From positions 1-29,142 of the forward strand of contig JBJOMQ010000006.1 of NCBI GenBank assembly GCA_046052275.1: a stretch of DNA of 29,142 bases, given 5' to 3'. This DNA is from UBA668 sp046052275. Its GTDB lineage: Bacteria; Actinomycetota; Acidimicrobiia; Acidimicrobiales; Ilumatobacteraceae. Of this stretch, positions 15,588 to 23,826 are shown piece after piece (the stretch's first letter is position 1; each line of letters starts with the position of its first letter). Made by a program: the position numbers and the translations under genes. Under the pieces are notes generated by a model. That model had not been told where the DNA came from. It worked only from the letters and a program-made list of their open reading frames with translations, and did not search any database.

Positions 15588-17294
15588 ATGGCAGCCACGC
15601 CCGCCCGCCCCGCCACGATGCCCTTCCAGAAGTACGAGCGGTATGTCCCGCTCGTGCTCGCCGACCGCACCTGGCCGAACAGGATCCACGAGGCCGCTCC
15701 GATCTGGTGCAGCGTCGACCTCCGCGACGGCAACCAGGCGCTCATCGACCCGATGGACCCGCAGCGCAAGCGGCGCATGTTCGACACGCTCGTCAAGATG
15801 GGCTTCAAGGAGATCGAGATCGGCTTCCCATCGGCGAGCCAGCCCGACTTCGACTTCTGCCGGCAGCTGGTCGACGAGGACCTCATCCCCGACGATGTCA
15901 CGGTGCAGGTGCTCGTGCAGTGCCGCCAGGAGCTCATCGAGCGAACCTACGAAGCCATCGCCGGCATGCCCCGGGCAATCGTCCACTTCTACAACTCGAC
16001 CAATCCCCTCCAGCGCGAGGTGGTGTTCGGCCTCGACCGGGCGGGCATCGTCGACATCGCCGTCAACGGAGCCCGGCTGTGTCGCAAGCTCGAGGAGACC
16101 GTGCCCGGCACGAAGGTGCGGTACGAGTACTCGCCCGAGAGCTTCACGCTCACCGAGCCGGAGTTCGCGCTCGAGGTGTGCCACGCCGTCATGGACGTGA
16201 TGGAGCCATCCCCTGAGCGGCCGCTCATCCTCAACCTTCCGGCCACGGTCGAGTGCTACACGCCGAACGTGTACGCCGATGTCATCGAGTGGTTCTGCCG
16301 CAACGTCCGCAGCCGCGACAGCGTCATCGTCAGCCTCCACCCCCACAACGACCGCGGCACCGCCACCGCAGCCGCCGAGCTCGCCATGCTCGCCGGCGCC
16401 GACCGGGTAGAGGGAACGCTCTTCGGCAACGGCGAGCGCACCGGCAACGTCGACGTCGTCAACCTCGCCATCAACCTGATGGTGAACGGCGTCGATCCAC
16501 AGCTCGACGTCAGCGACATCGACGCTCTGCGCCGGGTTGCCGAGTACTGCAATCGGCTCCCGGTCGGTCCCCGCCACCCGTGGGTGGGCGACCTCGTGTA
16601 CACGGCGTTCAGCGGCAGTCACCAGGACGCCATCAAGAAGGGATTCGATGCGCTCGCCCGGAAGGCCGACGCCAACGGCGGCGACTATCCGACCTGGGGC
16701 GTGCCGTACCTCCCGCTCGACCCGAAGCACCTCGGGCGCACCTACGAGGCAGTCATCCGCGTCAACAGCCAGAGTGGCAAGGGTGGCGTTGCCTACGTGA
16801 TGAAGACCGAGCACGGCTTCGACCTGCCACGGCGGCTGCAGATCGAGTTCTCCAAGAGCATCCAGCACATCACGGAGGATCTCGGCACCGAGATCACGCC
16901 GACCGCGATGTGGGATGCCTTCACTACGACATACCTGCCGGAGGCACCCCGCTTCGTGCTGAGCAGCCACGAGCTTCGCAGCGATTCGGCATCGGGCCGC
17001 ACCACCATCACCGCCCAGCTCGTGGTCGACGGGGTCGCCGTCACCATCTCGGGTGAGGGAAACGGGCCGATCGACGCCTTCGTGCATGCCCTTCGCCAGG
17101 GGATCGGCAGCACGATCGACCTCCTCGACTATGCCGAGCACGCGATGGGCAAGGGCAGCGAGGCGACCGCCGTCGCCTATGTCGAGACGAGCGCCGCGTC
17201 GGGCGAGGTGAGGTGGGGCGTCGGCACCGACCCCAGCACCGTGACGGCTGCACTCCGCGCCGTGCTGCATGCCCACGAGCGGCACGCATCCTGA
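15588..17294 (+). CDS. leuA: 2-isopropylmalate synthase
   Basis: LeuA condenses 2-ketoisovalerate with acetyl-CoA, committing carbon to leucine. This is the long actinobacterial form, 568 residues. It has an N-terminal extension, the catalytic barrel motif SVDLRDGNQAL near residue 42, metal-binding HPHNDRG, glycine loop LFGNGERTGN and HWVGD-type stretch (PWVGDLVYTAFSGSHQDAI). A linker subdomain and the C-terminal LeuA dimer (leucine-sensing) domain follow, ending with GEGNGPIDAFVHAL and SEATAVAYVE. The ATG at 15588 has a weak GAAAG 8 nt upstream. A second in-frame ATG at 15618 is possible. Expression is set by the Leu-codon attenuator upstream, and the enzyme is probably also feedback-inhibited through its C-terminal domain. 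Confidence 0.95.
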   Translation: MAATPARPATMPFQKYERYVPLVLADRTWPNRIHEAAPIWCSVDLRDGNQALIDPMDPQRKRRMFDTLVKMGFKEIEIGFPSASQPDFDFCRQLVDEDLIPDDVTVQVLVQCRQELIERTYEAIAGMPRAIVHFYNSTNPLQREVVFGLDRAGIVDIAVNGARLCRKLEETVPGTKVRYEYSPESFTLTEPEFALEVCHAVMDVMEPSPERPLILNLPATVECYTPNVYADVIEWFCRNVRSRDSVIVSLHPHNDRGTATAAAELAMLAGADRVEGTLFGNGERTGNVDVVNLAINLMVNGVDPQLDVSDIDALRRVAEYCNRLPVGPRHPWVGDLVYTAFSGSHQDAIKKGFDALARKADANGGDYPTWGVPYLPLDPKHLGRTYEAVIRVNSQSGKGGVAYVMKTEHGFDLPRRLQIEFSKSIQHITEDLGTEITPTAMWDAFTTTYLPEAPRFVLSSHELRSDSASGRTTITAQLVVDGVAVTISGEGNGPIDAFVHALRQGIGSTIDLLDYAEHAMGKGSEATAVAYVETSAASGEVRWGVGTDPSTVTAALRAVLHAHERHAS

Positions 17295-17331
17295 CACTGC
17301 CGGCGACCGCAGGCCTCTGTGCGGTGTCGGC

Positions 17332-17337
17332 TACCGT
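17332..17337 (+). promoter_or_regulatory. -10-like box of the ferredoxin-pyrF pair
   Basis: TACCGT matches TANNNT and lies 35 nt before the ferredoxin ATG. This leaves room for a normal leader with the strong Shine-Dalgarno sequence AGGAGGG (17359-17365). Confidence 0.35.
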
Positions 17338-17372
17338 CAACTCCGACTTCCGCCCACCAGGAGGGTACGACG

Positions 17373-17564
17373 ATGAAGGTCAGTGTCGATTACGACGTCT
17401 GCGCGAGCACAGGCGCCTGCATGCAGGTCTGCCCCGAGGTGTTCGAGGTGCGCAGTGACGGCTTTCTCTACGTGTTGCAGGAAGAGCCCGGCGAGGAACT
17501 ACGCGACAAGGTCATGACTGCTGCCGACCTGTGCCCCACCGCCGCAATCACCGTCACCGACTGA
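17373..17564 (+). CDS. Small ferredoxin, 3Fe-4S type
   Basis: This is a 63-residue electron carrier. Cysteines are at 10, 16, 20 and 54, in the pattern C-x5-C-x3-CP and a distal CP. Residue 13, where the second Cys of a CxxCxxC 4Fe-4S site would be, is Thr. This is the usual mark of the 3Fe-4S ferredoxins that often serve cytochromes P450 in actinobacteria. The rest (VCPEVFEVRSDGFLYVL, AADLCPTAAITV) fits that family. AGGAGGG precedes the ATG at 17373; an upstream in-frame ATG at 17319 lacks such a site. No P450 or reductase gene is in the window. It is followed after 7 nt by pyrF. Confidence 0.85.
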   Translation: MKVSVDYDVCASTGACMQVCPEVFEVRSDGFLYVLQEEPGEELRDKVMTAADLCPTAAITVTD

Positions 17565-17571
17565 CTCGACG

Positions 17572-18375
17572 ATGCCGATGCACGAGTTGCTCGAGGCTGC
17601 ATGGCGCCGCGCCGACTCGACGCTGTGCGTCGGACTCGATCCCGACCCGTCGCGATTTCCCAGCGCAGTCGGAAGATCGGTGCTCGACTTCTGCACGGCG
17701 ATCGTCGATGCCACCGCCGATCTCGTCTGCGCATTCAAGCCGCAGATTGCGTACTTCTCAGCCCTCGGGGCCGAGCGCGAGCTCGAGCAAGTCTGCGCCC
17801 ACATCCGCGACCGCCATCCCGAGGTCGTGCTGGTGCTCGATGCGAAGCGCGGCGACATCGGCAGCACCGCCGAGCAGTACGCCCGCGAGGCCTTCGACCG
17901 CTACGGCGCACACGCCGTCACCGTGAACCCATACATGGGCGGCGACACCATCGAGCCGTTCCTCCGCCATCCCGGCGGTGGTGTGTTCGTGCTGTGCCGG
18001 ACGAGCAACGCAGGCAGCGGCGATTTCCAGTCGCTCGATGTCGGCGGCGAGCCGCTCTTCGAGAGGGTGGCGCGTCGCGTGCTCGAGTGGAACACCGTCG
18101 GCGACTGCGGACTCGTAGTCGGGGCCACCTACCCCGACGAGCTGCGCAGGGTGCGCAGCCTCGTCGGATCGCTGCCGCTGCTCGTGCCCGGCGTCGGCGC
18201 GCAGGGCGGCGACATCGACGCAACGGTGGCAGCGGGTGCCGCTGCCGATGGGTACGGCATGGTGGTGAACTCGTCGAGGGCGGTCCTGTACGCCTCTGAC
18301 GGCCCTGACTTCGCCGAGGCCGCGCGGGCCGAGGCCATGCGGACTCGCGACGCATTGCGTGCCGCACGCCGCTGA
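17572..18375 (+). CDS. pyrF: Orotidine 5'-phosphate decarboxylase (type 2)
   Basis: PyrF makes UMP from OMP, the last step of de novo pyrimidine synthesis. The active-site array is visible as Lys56 (FKPQ) and the DAKRGDIGST block with Asp90, Lys92 and Asp95. NPYMGGDTIEPF and the phosphate-binding VPGVGAQGGD follow. At 267 residues it is the longer actinobacterial or type 2 subfamily, not the 230-residue E. coli type. The ATG at 17572 and one two codons later (17578) are both possible. It sits 7 nt after the ferredoxin gene, so they are probably co-transcribed, though I know of no functional link. It converges on serA with an 11-nt gap. Confidence 0.92.
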   Translation: MPMHELLEAAWRRADSTLCVGLDPDPSRFPSAVGRSVLDFCTAIVDATADLVCAFKPQIAYFSALGAERELEQVCAHIRDRHPEVVLVLDAKRGDIGSTAEQYAREAFDRYGAHAVTVNPYMGGDTIEPFLRHPGGGVFVLCRTSNAGSGDFQSLDVGGEPLFERVARRVLEWNTVGDCGLVVGATYPDELRRVRSLVGSLPLLVPGVGAQGGDIDATVAAGAAADGYGMVVNSSRAVLYASDGPDFAEAARAEAMRTRDALRAARR

Positions 18376-18386
18376 CGCCGGCCGGA

Positions 18387-19958
18387 TCAGCACTCGAGGC
18401 GAACCACCGACAGCATTCCGGGCGCACGGCGGAGCGACGTGAGCACGTCGTCCGGCACCAGCTCGGTGGGTGCGATGAGCATTGTCGCCGTGCCGGGCTC
18501 AGCGGTGCGGCCGACGTCCATGTCGGCGATGTTCACGCCGGCGTCACCCAGAATCGTGCCGACGATGCCGATCATTCCCGGCCGGTCATCGTTCTTCACC
18601 ATCAGCATGTGCTCCGCTGGCGGCACGTCAAAGCGGTGGTCGTCGATGGCCATGATGCGCTGCTCGGCGCGGCGGCCCACCACTGTGCCACTCACCGAGT
18701 GGCCGCCTCCCCGCAGTGTCAGCAGGTTGACGTAGTCCGGCGACGTGCTGCTACGCGACTCACGCACGTCGATGCCCTTCGACTGGGCCAGCTGTCGGGC
18801 ATTCACGTACGACACCGGCTCGTCGCTGATGGCGTCGAAGAAGCCCTTCAGCGCTGCCAGGGCGAGGATCCGCGTGTCGCTCGCTGCGATGTCGCCTTCG
18901 GCAAGCACCTCGATCGAATCTGGTGAACCGCCAACGAGCGAGGCGAACAGTCGGCCGAGTCGTTCAGCGAGCGGCAGGAACGGCCGGAGTGAGTCGCTGG
19001 CCTCTGCTGCGTCGATGTTGACGGCGAATGGCACGAACTCGCCCGCCAGTGCCAGCAGCACCATGTCGGCGATCGTCTCGCCAGCCTTGTCCTGCGCTTC
19101 GCGGGTGCTTGCCCCGAGGTGGGGTGTGACGACGACACTGTCGAGTCCGAACAGCGGCGACTCAGTCGTGGGCTCAGTGTCGAAGACGTCGAGCGCTGCA
19201 CCGGCAATGATGCCGCCGCGGATGCAATCAGCCAAGGCCGTTTCGTCGACAATGCCGCCGCGGGCCACGTTGACGATACGCAGCGTGGGCTTCGCCTTCA
19301 GCAGGAGGTCGCGGCCAATCAGGCCGGCGGTCTCGTTCGTCTTCGGCAGGTGCACGGTGAGGAAGTCGGCCTCGGCAACCGCCTGATCGAGCGGCATCAG
19401 CTCGACGCCGAGCTGTCGGGCACGGTCGCCAGCGACGTAGGGGTCGTGCCCGACGAGCCGCATCCCGAAGGCTCGGGCGCGGTCGGCAACGAGCTTGCCG
19501 ATACGGCCGAGGCCGATGATGGCGAGGGTCTTGTCGGCCAGCTCCACGCCCTCCCAGCGGTTCCGCTCCCACCGTCCTGCAACGAGGGCGGCGTGCGCCT
19601 GGGGCACATTCCGGGCCTGCGCGAGCAGCAGCGCCATCGTGTGCTCGGCGGCCGAGACGATGTTGCTCTGCGGCGCATTGACCACCATGACGCCCCGTCG
19701 CGTCGCCGCCACCACGTCGACGTTGTCGAGGCCGATGCCCGCCCGGCCGACGACGGCGAGCCGCGGCGCCGACTCGATGAGCGATGCCGTCACCTGCGTG
19801 GCCGAGCGGACGATGAGCGCCTCCATGTCGGCAAGGTCCGATTGCTCGACGCCCGTTGTCGGCGATCCGGCCGGCATGGTGCGAACCTCGTGCCCGGCTC
19901 TGCGCAGGCGGGCCACGGCGCTCTCAGCGATGGGTTCGGCGACCACGATGACGGCCAT
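18387..19958 (-). CDS. serA: D-3-phosphoglycerate dehydrogenase
   Basis: SerA oxidises 3-phosphoglycerate to 3-phosphohydroxypyruvate with NAD+, opening serine synthesis. The 523-residue protein is the long type with an extra domain. The catalytic and NAD domain has GLGRIG (149-154), Arg233 (VARGG), Glu262 (DTEP) and His280 (PHLGAS). The intervening ASB-type domain spans roughly residues 315-450. The C-terminal ACT domain (HMLMVKNDDRPGMIGIVGTIL) binds serine in the mycobacterial enzyme. I start at the ATG at 19958, which is preceded by TAACGAT six nt away. The longer in-frame start at 20018 overlaps the promoter of the divergent gene. It neighbours pyrF (convergent). Confidence 0.93.
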   Translation of the reverse strand: MAVIVVAEPIAESAVARLRRAGHEVRTMPAGSPTTGVEQSDLADMEALIVRSATQVTASLIESAPRLAVVGRAGIGLDNVDVVAATRRGVMVVNAPQSNIVSAAEHTMALLLAQARNVPQAHAALVAGRWERNRWEGVELADKTLAIIGLGRIGKLVADRARAFGMRLVGHDPYVAGDRARQLGVELMPLDQAVAEADFLTVHLPKTNETAGLIGRDLLLKAKPTLRIVNVARGGIVDETALADCIRGGIIAGAALDVFDTEPTTESPLFGLDSVVVTPHLGASTREAQDKAGETIADMVLLALAGEFVPFAVNIDAAEASDSLRPFLPLAERLGRLFASLVGGSPDSIEVLAEGDIAASDTRILALAALKGFFDAISDEPVSYVNARQLAQSKGIDVRESRSSTSPDYVNLLTLRGGGHSVSGTVVGRRAEQRIMAIDDHRFDVPPAEHMLMVKNDDRPGMIGIVGTILGDAGVNIADMDVGRTAEPGTATMLIAPTELVPDDVLTSLRRAPGMLSVVRLEC

Positions 19959-19964
19959 GCACCT

Positions 19965-19971
19965 ATCGTTA
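19965..19971 (-). promoter_or_regulatory. -10-like box of serA
   Basis: TAACGAT on the minus strand ends 6 nt before the ATG at 19958. The same form, TAACNNT plus 6 nt, is seen before the gene at 557. Confidence 0.3.
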
Positions 19972-20031
19972 CCGTCAATCGAACGGTTTCGAGTCCCACC
20001 GCCATCAGCCACAGGCAACCGCAGGTGTTTC

Positions 20032-20037
20032 TAGACT
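20032..20037 (+). promoter_or_regulatory. -10 box of the 20045 membrane-protein gene
   Basis: TAGACT matches TANNNT and lies 7 nt before the ATG at 20045. This is the textbook spacing for a leaderless mRNA. Confidence 0.5.
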
Positions 20038-20044
20038 CGCAGCG

Positions 20045-21184
20045 ATGCACGCCGAGCGACCCGAGCTCGAGGCCTGGTTCATCAGGCGCGGCGTCCCGCA
20101 CTTCATCGAGCCCTACGTGGCGCGCCACGACATCTGGACCCGAGCGGTGCCGGTGCTCGTGGTGGCGTACCTGGCGGGCGGCCTGTACGGGCTCGATCTC
20201 GCCGCATGGAGCATCGGCCGCAACGTCGCAGCCGCCGGCGTGGTGCTGCTGATCCTCCTGGTCAGCTGGGTCGTCACCAATGTCGTCCGCCGTCGCCCGG
20301 CGCTCTCCCGTCCGCGGCACATCGGCGTCCCCGAGCTCGCCGTCTTCCTGATCGGGCCAACCCTTCCATCGATCGCGTTTCGCCAGTGGACCGACGCCGT
20401 GCAGGCGCTGGCCGAGGGCGTCGTGGTGCTGAGCGTCATCTACGTCTCCACCAGCTACGGGGTCGTGCCGCTCGTGCGATGGGCCGGCTCGCAGCTGCTC
20501 GGCCAGGTGTCCACCGTTGGCAGGATGCTGGCAAGGGCGCTCCCGCTGCTGCTGCTCTTCACGACCTTCCTGTTCATCAATGCCGAGGTGTGGCAGGTGG
20601 CCGGATCGCTCGACGGCCCTGCGTACGTGATCGTGCTGTCGATGTTCTTCGTGCTCGGCAGCATCTTCGTGCTGTCGCGGGTGCCGGCATCGATCCGCGC
20701 CGTCAACGACTTCGACGACTGGGGTGAGGTGGACCGCCTCGTCGAGGGAACGCCAGCCGCCGACATCACGCTGCCGGTCCACGGCGATCCGAGCGAGATT
20801 CCCCTCAGTCTTCGCCAGCAGCTGAACATCGGGCTCGTCAGCCTCTTCAGCCAGGCCATCGTCATCACTGTCGTCGCCGTCAGCCTGTTCGCTTTCTTCC
20901 TCGTGTTCGGCTTCCTCGCCGTGCCCGAGTCCACCATCGGCTCGTGGACGCAGGCCGAGGTCGGCGTGCTGCTGCAGACCTCCCTCGGCGGCCGAGACCT
21001 CGTCGTCAGCGAGCAGCTGCTCCGCGTCGCCGCATTCCTCGGGGCGTTCAGCGGCATGTACTTCACGGTCATCATCACCACCGACGCGACCTACCGCACC
21101 GAATTCGGCCAGGATGCGGTTCCCGAGATCCGCCAGGCGCTGGCGGTACGGCTCGCCTACCGGTTCGCTGCCGCGCAGCGCTGA
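20045..21184 (+). CDS. Multi-pass membrane protein of unknown function
   Basis: This is a 379-residue integral membrane protein. Hydrophobic spans are evident at about residues 36-54 (VPVLVVAYLAGGLYGLDLA), 59-78, 97-112, 121-140, 163-185, 193-211, and a long C-terminal pair around 270-300. A soluble loop at about residues 214-262 contains acidic DFDDWGEVDRL. The C-terminal part has FSGMYFTVIITTDATYRTEF. I know similar conserved actinobacterial proteins but no assigned function. The start is fixed by the -10 box 7 nt upstream. It is followed after 23 nt by the SCP2-like gene, which has its own -10 box. Confidence 0.75.
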   Translation: MHAERPELEAWFIRRGVPHFIEPYVARHDIWTRAVPVLVVAYLAGGLYGLDLAAWSIGRNVAAAGVVLLILLVSWVVTNVVRRRPALSRPRHIGVPELAVFLIGPTLPSIAFRQWTDAVQALAEGVVVLSVIYVSTSYGVVPLVRWAGSQLLGQVSTVGRMLARALPLLLLFTTFLFINAEVWQVAGSLDGPAYVIVLSMFFVLGSIFVLSRVPASIRAVNDFDDWGEVDRLVEGTPAADITLPVHGDPSEIPLSLRQQLNIGLVSLFSQAIVITVVAVSLFAFFLVFGFLAVPESTIGSWTQAEVGVLLQTSLGGRDLVVSEQLLRVAAFLGAFSGMYFTVIITTDATYRTEFGQDAVPEIRQALAVRLAYRFAAAQR

Positions 21185-21193
21185 CCCACCGAA

Positions 21194-21199
21194 TACAGT
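21194..21199 (+). promoter_or_regulatory. -10 box of the SCP2-like gene
   Basis: TACAGT matches TANNNT and sits 8 nt before the ATG at 21208, with no Shine-Dalgarno sequence between. A leaderless start is likely. Confidence 0.45.
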
Positions 21200-21207
21200 C
21201 CCGCAGC

Positions 21208-21615
21208 ATGACGTACCAGTTCCTTTCCGACGAGTGGATGTCGGCTGCACGCGAGATCCGCCAGAAGTACGCCGATGTCGCCGCCAAGGTGGCCACGCCG
21301 ATCAGGATGAATCAAGTCATCACCGACGTTCCCTTCGGCGACGGCACGGTGCGCGCCTTCGTCGACACCACCTCCGGCGACGTCGTCATGGACCTCGGCG
21401 AACTCGACAGCCCCGACCTCACGCTCACCACCGACTGGGACACTGCGCGCAAGCTGTTCGTCGAGCAGGATCAGGCGGCGAGCATGCAGGCGTTCATGGC
21501 CGGCAAGATCAAGGTGCAGGGCGACATGATGAAGATGATGGCCATGCAGACCTCGATGCCCTCCGACGAGATTGCCAAGCAGATCGCGGCGGAGATCAAG
21601 GCCATCACCGCCTGA
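21208..21615 (+). CDS. SCP2 sterol-carrier-like protein
   Basis: This small cytoplasmic protein of 135 residues has the SCP2 fold pattern. The first helical part begins FLSDEWMSAAREI. It is followed by strands (GTVRAFVDTTSGDVVMDLGELDSPDLTLTT given here in outline), then DWDTARKLFVEQDQAASMQAFMAGKIKVQGDMMKMM, also in outline. The AFMAGKIKVQGD core is the signature of the family. SCP2 domains bind acyl-CoA, sterols or other lipids in a hydrophobic tunnel, but the ligand here is unknown. It lies just after the membrane-protein gene, in tandem, and is convergent with the PASTA-protein gene. Confidence 0.82.
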   Translation: MTYQFLSDEWMSAAREIRQKYADVAAKVATPIRMNQVITDVPFGDGTVRAFVDTTSGDVVMDLGELDSPDLTLTTDWDTARKLFVEQDQAASMQAFMAGKIKVQGDMMKMMAMQTSMPSDEIAKQIAAEIKAITA

Positions 21616-21656
21616 GCGGCGACGACAGCGCGCACAACACGCTGCCGCGTCGCGAC

Positions 21657-23729
21657 TCAGTCGGTCTCGAAGAACAGGTCGACGGTCGATCCCCGCGGCA
21701 CCATGTCGCCGGGGTTGGCGAGGACGTTGGCGATCGACGCATACGACAGCGGCAACAGCGTGTTGCCCTCGACCTTGCCGACCTTGAACCCGGCGTCGGC
21801 AAGCACTCTGATGATGGTCTCGCCATCGAGATCGGTGAGGTTCGGGAACTCGACGAGGTCGGGACCCTTCGACAGCTGCACCTTCACCACTGCGCCGACC
21901 TCGAGCTCGACGGCGGCCGCCGGATCCTGCACGACGACCGACCCGGCGGGTATGTCGTTGCTGAACACCGGCTCGCCCACCTCCAGCACGAGGCCGAGCG
22001 CAACGAGTCGGGCACGGGCAGCTGCCTCGGTGAGGCCGGTGAGATCGGGAACGGCACGCGGAGCCTTGCCCGCCGACACCGTGATCACGACCCGCGTGCC
22101 CTTCAGCACTGAGTCGCCTGCCTTCAGCGCCGGCGAGCCCGGCACCGTCCACGACACGACTCGTCCGGCTGCGACGACTTCGCTGAACGCCGGATCGCCG
22201 ACCTCGGCCTCGAGGCCGAGCGCCTCGAGCTGGGCGATGGCCTCAGCCTCCTCGAGGCCGGTCACTTCGGGCAGCACCTGCGGCTTGGGACCGATGCTGA
22301 CGTAGAGCAGGATGGTCGAACCCTCGGCTGCCTGCTCGCCGACGGCGGGATCGGTCTTCACGGCAGCGCCGACTGGCACCACGTCGTCGGGCACCTCCAC
22401 CTGCTGTACCTCGAATGCGGCGAGCAGGTTCAGTGCCGCTGCGGCCTCAATGCCCTGCACGTCGGGCACGGTGATTCGATTCGGCCGCGACGCGAACCAG
22501 CCGATTGCGCCCACGAGGAGTGCCAGCACCGCCACGCCGATGATGAGCCCGCGCCGGCCGCCAGGAGTGGTCCACCATCCGGGCGGGTCGATCTCGTCGA
22601 CCGGCACTGCAGTGATCACCTGCGTCGCCGTCTGCATCTGGCGCGTTGCCGGTAGCGCCTGGGTTGCAGGGCCACCCCCCGGACGCGAGCGACGGATCGG
22701 CCCCGACGGATCGCCGGCCTGGGGCACCACGGCGCGCATCTCGCTCGTCGGCAGGCCTGCGTCACCAGGCGAACGGCGCAGCGGGCCGGTGGGCTCGGTG
22801 GGATCGTCGGGCCGGCTCGGATCGGGTGCCGGCTCAGCGGCGAGGATCGGCAGCGGCATCGGCCGCGGCAGTCGCGGTGCGGCCTGAACCAGTTCGCGGC
22901 CGAACTCGGACGCCGTCGAGCGCTCGGCGGGCGATGGCCGGCCGGCCTTCTCGAGCACCGAGGCGAGGGCACCGAAGTCGGCTGACACTGGCAGCAGCCG
23001 ATCTACTCGGTTGGCGAGCGTGGCCACCGCCGAGTCGCCGACGAACGGCACGGTGCCGGTCATCGACTCGACGAGCGTGAGGCACAGGGAGTAGACGTCG
23101 CCAGCTGCCACGGCATCGCCGCCGACGGCGCGCTCGGGAGCCATGTACTTGGCGGCGTCGTTGCTGAGCGTCTCGATCCCCCCGGTGGCATCGGTGAGCA
23201 GCGCAGTGATGCCGACGTCGACGAGGCGCAGGCGGCGATCCTCGCCGAATGCGATGGTCGACGGCCTGACATCGCCGTGCACGATGCCGGCGCGGTGCAG
23301 GGCGTCGAGCGCCTTGCACGAGTCGAGGCCCACGAGCAGCGCCTGCGACGGCGTCAGTGTGCGGCCACGGTCGAGTGCGTCGCCCAGCGTGCCGCCGTCG
23401 AGCTGCTCGGAGACGACGTAGAGCACCTGCCGACCGCGCCAGTCGGCGGCTCCCCAGTCGAAGACCGACGCCAGGTGCGGATGGTGCAGGCCAGACAGGG
23501 CCTGCATGAGTCCGCGGAATCGCTGGCGCACCTCGGGGCGGGCGCTCAACTCGGGATGCAGCATGCGCACCACGACGGGGCGCTGCAACTGCTCGTCGAC
23601 CGCCTCGTGCACGGCCGCCTCGGCGGCCCGGCCCCGGCGCTGGCCCATCCGGTAGCGATCCGCAAGGAGGGGCCGCGGGGCACCCGGGCGCGGGCTACCG
23701 CCCGACGGGGAGGGTGCCATGTCGACCAT
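21657..23729 (-). CDS. PASTA-domain protein kinase homologue, probable pseudokinase
   Basis: The 690-residue protein has the PknB/StkP layout. It has a cytoplasmic kinase fold (residues 20-285), a Pro-rich linker with many Arg/Ser, one membrane span (about 394-412), and four extracellular PASTA repeats (about 419-690) beginning VPDVQG, LPEVTG, VPDLTG and FPNLTD. Key kinase residues are changed. The beta-3 Lys is Arg55 (VVVRML), the alpha-C Glu appears to be Leu74, HRD is HGD (151-153), the Mg-binding Asn is Thr158 (DVRPSTI), and DFG is DVG (171-173). The glycine-rich loop is not recognisable. APE (MAPER) and DVYSL remain, so the fold is kept. It may sense cell-wall fragments and act by binding, not phosphotransfer. 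The start at 23729 has TAACTT 7 nt upstream. Confidence 0.82.
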   Translation of the reverse strand: MVDMAPSPSGGSPRPGAPRPLLADRYRMGQRRGRAAEAAVHEAVDEQLQRPVVVRMLHPELSARPEVRQRFRGLMQALSGLHHPHLASVFDWGAADWRGRQVLYVVSEQLDGGTLGDALDRGRTLTPSQALLVGLDSCKALDALHRAGIVHGDVRPSTIAFGEDRRLRLVDVGITALLTDATGGIETLSNDAAKYMAPERAVGGDAVAAGDVYSLCLTLVESMTGTVPFVGDSAVATLANRVDRLLPVSADFGALASVLEKAGRPSPAERSTASEFGRELVQAAPRLPRPMPLPILAAEPAPDPSRPDDPTEPTGPLRRSPGDAGLPTSEMRAVVPQAGDPSGPIRRSRPGGGPATQALPATRQMQTATQVITAVPVDEIDPPGWWTTPGGRRGLIIGVAVLALLVGAIGWFASRPNRITVPDVQGIEAAAALNLLAAFEVQQVEVPDDVVPVGAAVKTDPAVGEQAAEGSTILLYVSIGPKPQVLPEVTGLEEAEAIAQLEALGLEAEVGDPAFSEVVAAGRVVSWTVPGSPALKAGDSVLKGTRVVITVSAGKAPRAVPDLTGLTEAAARARLVALGLVLEVGEPVFSNDIPAGSVVVQDPAAAVELEVGAVVKVQLSKGPDLVEFPNLTDLDGETIIRVLADAGFKVGKVEGNTLLPLSYASIANVLANPGDMVPRGSTVDLFFETD

Positions 23730-23736
23730 CTGTCAA

Positions 23737-23742
23737 AAGTTA
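23737..23742 (-). promoter_or_regulatory. -10 box of the PASTA-protein gene
   Basis: TAACTT on the minus strand lies 7 nt before the ATG at 23729 and matches TANNNT, which fits a leaderless start. Confidence 0.45.
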
Positions 23743-23814
23743 CCTGCCGACGGGCACAGGGAGGCGCCTCGGACGGGACCCCCCGCTGACCATGCGATCC
23801 CTGCGCCGGTCGGC

Positions 23815-23820
23815 GAGACT
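23815..23820 (+). promoter_or_regulatory. -10-like box of the 23827 gene
   Basis: GAGACT lies 6 nt before the ATG at 23827 and keeps the A and T of TANNNT at positions 2 and 6. It is weak on its own, but the placement is the same as for other genes here. Confidence 0.3.
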
Positions 23821-23826
23821 GCGCCC

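Noticed and set aside
15423..17297. Long minus-strand frame across leuA
   Set aside because: It is antisense shadow of leuA; the codon pattern mirrors the real gene.
17298..17333. Terminator hairpin after leuA
   Set aside because: ACCGCA/TGCGGT and GCCG/CGGC can pair, but with an internal loop and no T tract, so I do not call it.
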